A stretch of 64,000 bases of DNA from Ruminococcus sp. GTDB taxonomy: Bacteria > Bacillota > Clostridia > Oscillospirales > Acutalibacteraceae. Position numbers and translations under genes: made by a program. How positions within the stretch are numbered: position 1 is the stretch's first letter; every line of letters starts with the position of its first letter. The stretch is from contig JAFQDM010000018.1 of NCBI GenBank assembly GCA_017416065.1, positions 1-64,000 on the forward strand. Direction: 5' to 3'. The notes under the pieces were generated by a model that was given only the letters and a program-made list of their open reading frames with translations, searched no databases and had not been told where the DNA came from. Of this stretch, positions 62,321-64,000 are shown piece after piece.

Positions 62321-63682
62321 TTATTCTGCAGTAAACATTCTGTACATTGCCTCAAGGCATATCTGAGCGTGCTTCCAGAAGTTTTCCTCGTTAATTCCTT
62401 CGTTGGAGTTGTGGAGCCTTGCATCCTCACCGGGGAAGACAGGTCCGAAGGCTACTCCGTTGCCCCCCAGCTTTCTGGCGTATGTGCCTCCGCCTGTGGA
62501 GTACATAAGCGGCTCTTCTCCCATAATTTCGCGGTATGAATCCTTAAGGATACCGATAACGGGCTTGGAGTCGTCAAGACACAGGGGCAGAGTGTGTGAG
62601 AGGATCTTAACTTCTACGTCCTCGTGCTCTGCGGCCTTCTTGACTCTGCGGATGAGCTCCTTGCCGCCGAAGGTAACGGGGTAGCGGATGTCTATTGTAG
62701 CCTTTGCTTCCTTTTCGTCTATGCTGATGGTGGAAAGGCACAGAGTAAGCTCGCCCGACTGGGAATCGCGCATCTTCATTCCCATGGAGGTGCCGTCATT
62801 TTCAAGCCTGATGTTGGTAGAAATAAAGGAGCACAGCTTGCCTAAGGACTCCAGGTTGAAGTTGGAGGCAAGCAGGTCTATCAGGTGCAGGATTGCATTG
62901 TGGCCGAGGTGAGGTTCACAGGCGTGGGCGGCCTTTCCCTTATGGATTATCATAAGCCCGTCTATGTTGTATTTAAACTCAAACTCGCCCTCTCTTGCAT
63001 CTGCAAGGCGCATAAGCTGGTTGTCGTCATTCTCCGTGCAGTTAAGCAGAGCATAGGCAAAGTCAGGCACTGCGTTTGTGGCTGTGCCGCCCTTAAGCTG
63101 AGTCAGCAGGTGGCAGTCCTGGTTTTTGGAGCTTATCTCAAGATGCAGAATACCCTTTTCAGCCGCACAGATTCCGTAGCCCGAATCAGGGGTAAAAGAC
63201 ATATCGGGCATTGCTTCCTTTGAAAAGTAAGCCACCACGTCTGTCATGCCCACCTCTTCGTCTGTGCCGAAGATGGCGCGCAGGGTGTTTTTACCTTCTA
63301 CTCCTGCATCCTTGAGTGCCTTCAGACAGTACAGAGTCAGCAGAGCACAGCCCTTGTCGTCTGCAACTCCGCGTCCTATGAGCCTGCCGTCCTTTTTAGT
63401 CAGGGCAAAGGGCTCGCAATCCCAGTTGTCCCCGGCAGGTACAACGTCAAGGTGGGTGAGGGTTGCGCAGAGCTTGCCCTTATCTCCAAGCTGTACGTGG
63501 CCTGCTTTGTTGTCAATATTCTTTGTCAGAAGTCCAAAGCTTTCTGCCTTTTTAAGCATCCAGTTAAGGGCTTCTTTGCACTTTTTTGGATCCTCCGAGT
63601 ACACGGAGCGAATCTTAAGCAGTTCGTCCAGATCCTTCAGTATTTCTTCTTTGTAGTCAAGTATTTTTTCTCCGAAACTCAT
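62321..63682 (-). CDS. pepV: Dipeptidase PepV/Sapep (M20 family)
   Basis: The enzyme is a metal-dependent dipeptidase. The 453-residue protein has the M20 ligands His77 and Asp79 in THLDVVPAGDNWDCEPF, GRGVADDKG at 103-111, and GTDEEVG with the catalytic Glu142/ligand Glu143. Late HACEPHLGHNA and STGGGTYARKL fit Sapep. GGAGGCAAAT precedes the ATG. It heads the minus-strand operon ending with licD. Confidence 0.95.
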   Translation of the reverse strand: MSFGEKILDYKEEILKDLDELLKIRSVYSEDPKKCKEALNWMLKKAESFGLLTKNIDNKAGHVQLGDKGKLCATLTHLDVVPAGDNWDCEPFALTKKDGRLIGRGVADDKGCALLTLYCLKALKDAGVEGKNTLRAIFGTDEEVGMTDVVAYFSKEAMPDMSFTPDSGYGICAAEKGILHLEISSKNQDCHLLTQLKGGTATNAVPDFAYALLNCTENDDNQLMRLADAREGEFEFKYNIDGLMIIHKGKAAHACEPHLGHNAILHLIDLLASNFNLESLGKLCSFISTNIRLENDGTSMGMKMRDSQSGELTLCLSTISIDEKEAKATIDIRYPVTFGGKELIRRVKKAAEHEDVEVKILSHTLPLCLDDSKPVIGILKDSYREIMGEEPLMYSTGGGTYARKLGGNGVAFGPVFPGEDARLHNSNEGINEENFWKHAQICLEAMYRMFTAE

Positions 63683-63798
63683 ATTTGCCTCCGTTTTTGT
63701 GTCAAAATATCTTTACCAATGAATTTCTTTAGTATATAATACTCTATAGTATAACACATATCTTTACAAAATGCACCATTTATTTTTTGAGGTATATT

Positions 63799-64000
63799 AT
63801 GAGTAATTTTTTTGCAATGCTTTACAGAATGAGGTACATCGACCGCTGGGGACTTATGAACAACACAAAGGTAGAAAACATCAGCGAGCACAGCCTGGAC
63901 GTGGCGGTGCTTTCTCATGCATTGGTCACCATCTCCAACAAGCGCTTCGGCACAAAGCTCAATGCGGACCGTGCGGCGGTAATGGGAGTTTTTCACGATG
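63799..64000 (+). CDS. HD-domain 5'-deoxynucleotidase YfbR-like (partial, 3' end outside)
   Basis: An ATG at 63799 opens a frame to the window end. It encodes SNFFAMLYRMRYIDRWGLMNN then ENISEHSLDVAVLSHAL and MGVFHD, where EHS and HD belong to the HD phosphohydrolase site. YfbR-type enzymes dephosphorylate deoxynucleoside monophosphates. The gene is divergent from pepV. About 67 residues are visible. Confidence 0.85.
   Translation, partial: MSNFFAMLYRMRYIDRWGLMNNTKVENISEHSLDVAVLSHALVTISNKRFGTKLNADRAAVMGVFHD

Overview
The window reads as chromosome of an anaerobic, spore-forming, starch-degrading Clostridia of the Ruminococcus (Oscillospiraceae) type, closest in style to the amylosome-building ruminal/colonic ruminococci. 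The reasons are: Firmicute gene orders (scpA-scpB-DUF2953-gerW-dac-rluB; gdpP-rplI-dnaB; tilS-hpt-ftsH), acetate kinase and a fucO-type alcohol dehydrogenase, and seven proteins carrying dockerin repeats of the GDVDGDGxVNVKDATxIQK type. The genus is inference; no rRNA or tRNA gene was seen.

Layout. 1-1747: 3' part of a secreted pullulanase with dockerin and starch-binding module. 1748-2234: repeat-rich spacer. 2235-9009: rpmB (minus), then two M50 proteases (one lacking its active site), scpAB and cell-division/sporulation/cell-wall genes. 9131-12158: a three-gene biotin-dependent carboxyltransferase operon ordered like the 12S, 1.3S and 5S subunits of transcarboxylase. 12425-17466: small secreted and membrane proteins, tmcAL divergent from ackA, and a secreted dockerin protein. 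18089-20506: alpha-amylase with starch-binding module and dockerin. 20684-25705: nrdR, a zinc-ribbon membrane protein behind a strongly structured leader RNA, iscU/iscS and rnhA. 26155-38722: rnj, gdpP, rplI, dnaB, tilS, hpt, ftsH and uvrA. 38830-43117: an isolated phage-derived tail/lysis cassette whose GH25 lysozyme ends in one dockerin repeat. 43282-48523: thymidylate/folate genes (thyX, tmk, 5-formyl-THF cyclo-ligase), mltG and a U32 protein. 48716-57778: alcohol dehydrogenase, a putative scaffoldin with two cohesin-like modules, two multi-module starch-binding-like dockerin proteins, and T-box-controlled alaS. 57843-59450 (minus): folT under a THF riboswitch and ribU under an FMN riboswitch. 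59520-63682 (minus): dipeptidase, membrane protein, glycosyltransferase and LicD. 63799-end: start of a YfbR-like nucleotidase.

Functional picture. The extracellular starch machinery is scattered (pullulanase, amylase, scaffoldin, two starch-binding proteins, one unknown cargo) and is held together by dockerin-cohesin recognition rather than by one operon. Promoters are mostly clear sigma-A types with 16-18 nt spacing. Intrinsic terminators are frequent. Three known riboregulators (T-box, THF, FMN) and one unidentified structured leader were found. Short palindromic repeats of several kinds fill the longer spacers. All family calls rest on motif reading only; no database search was possible.
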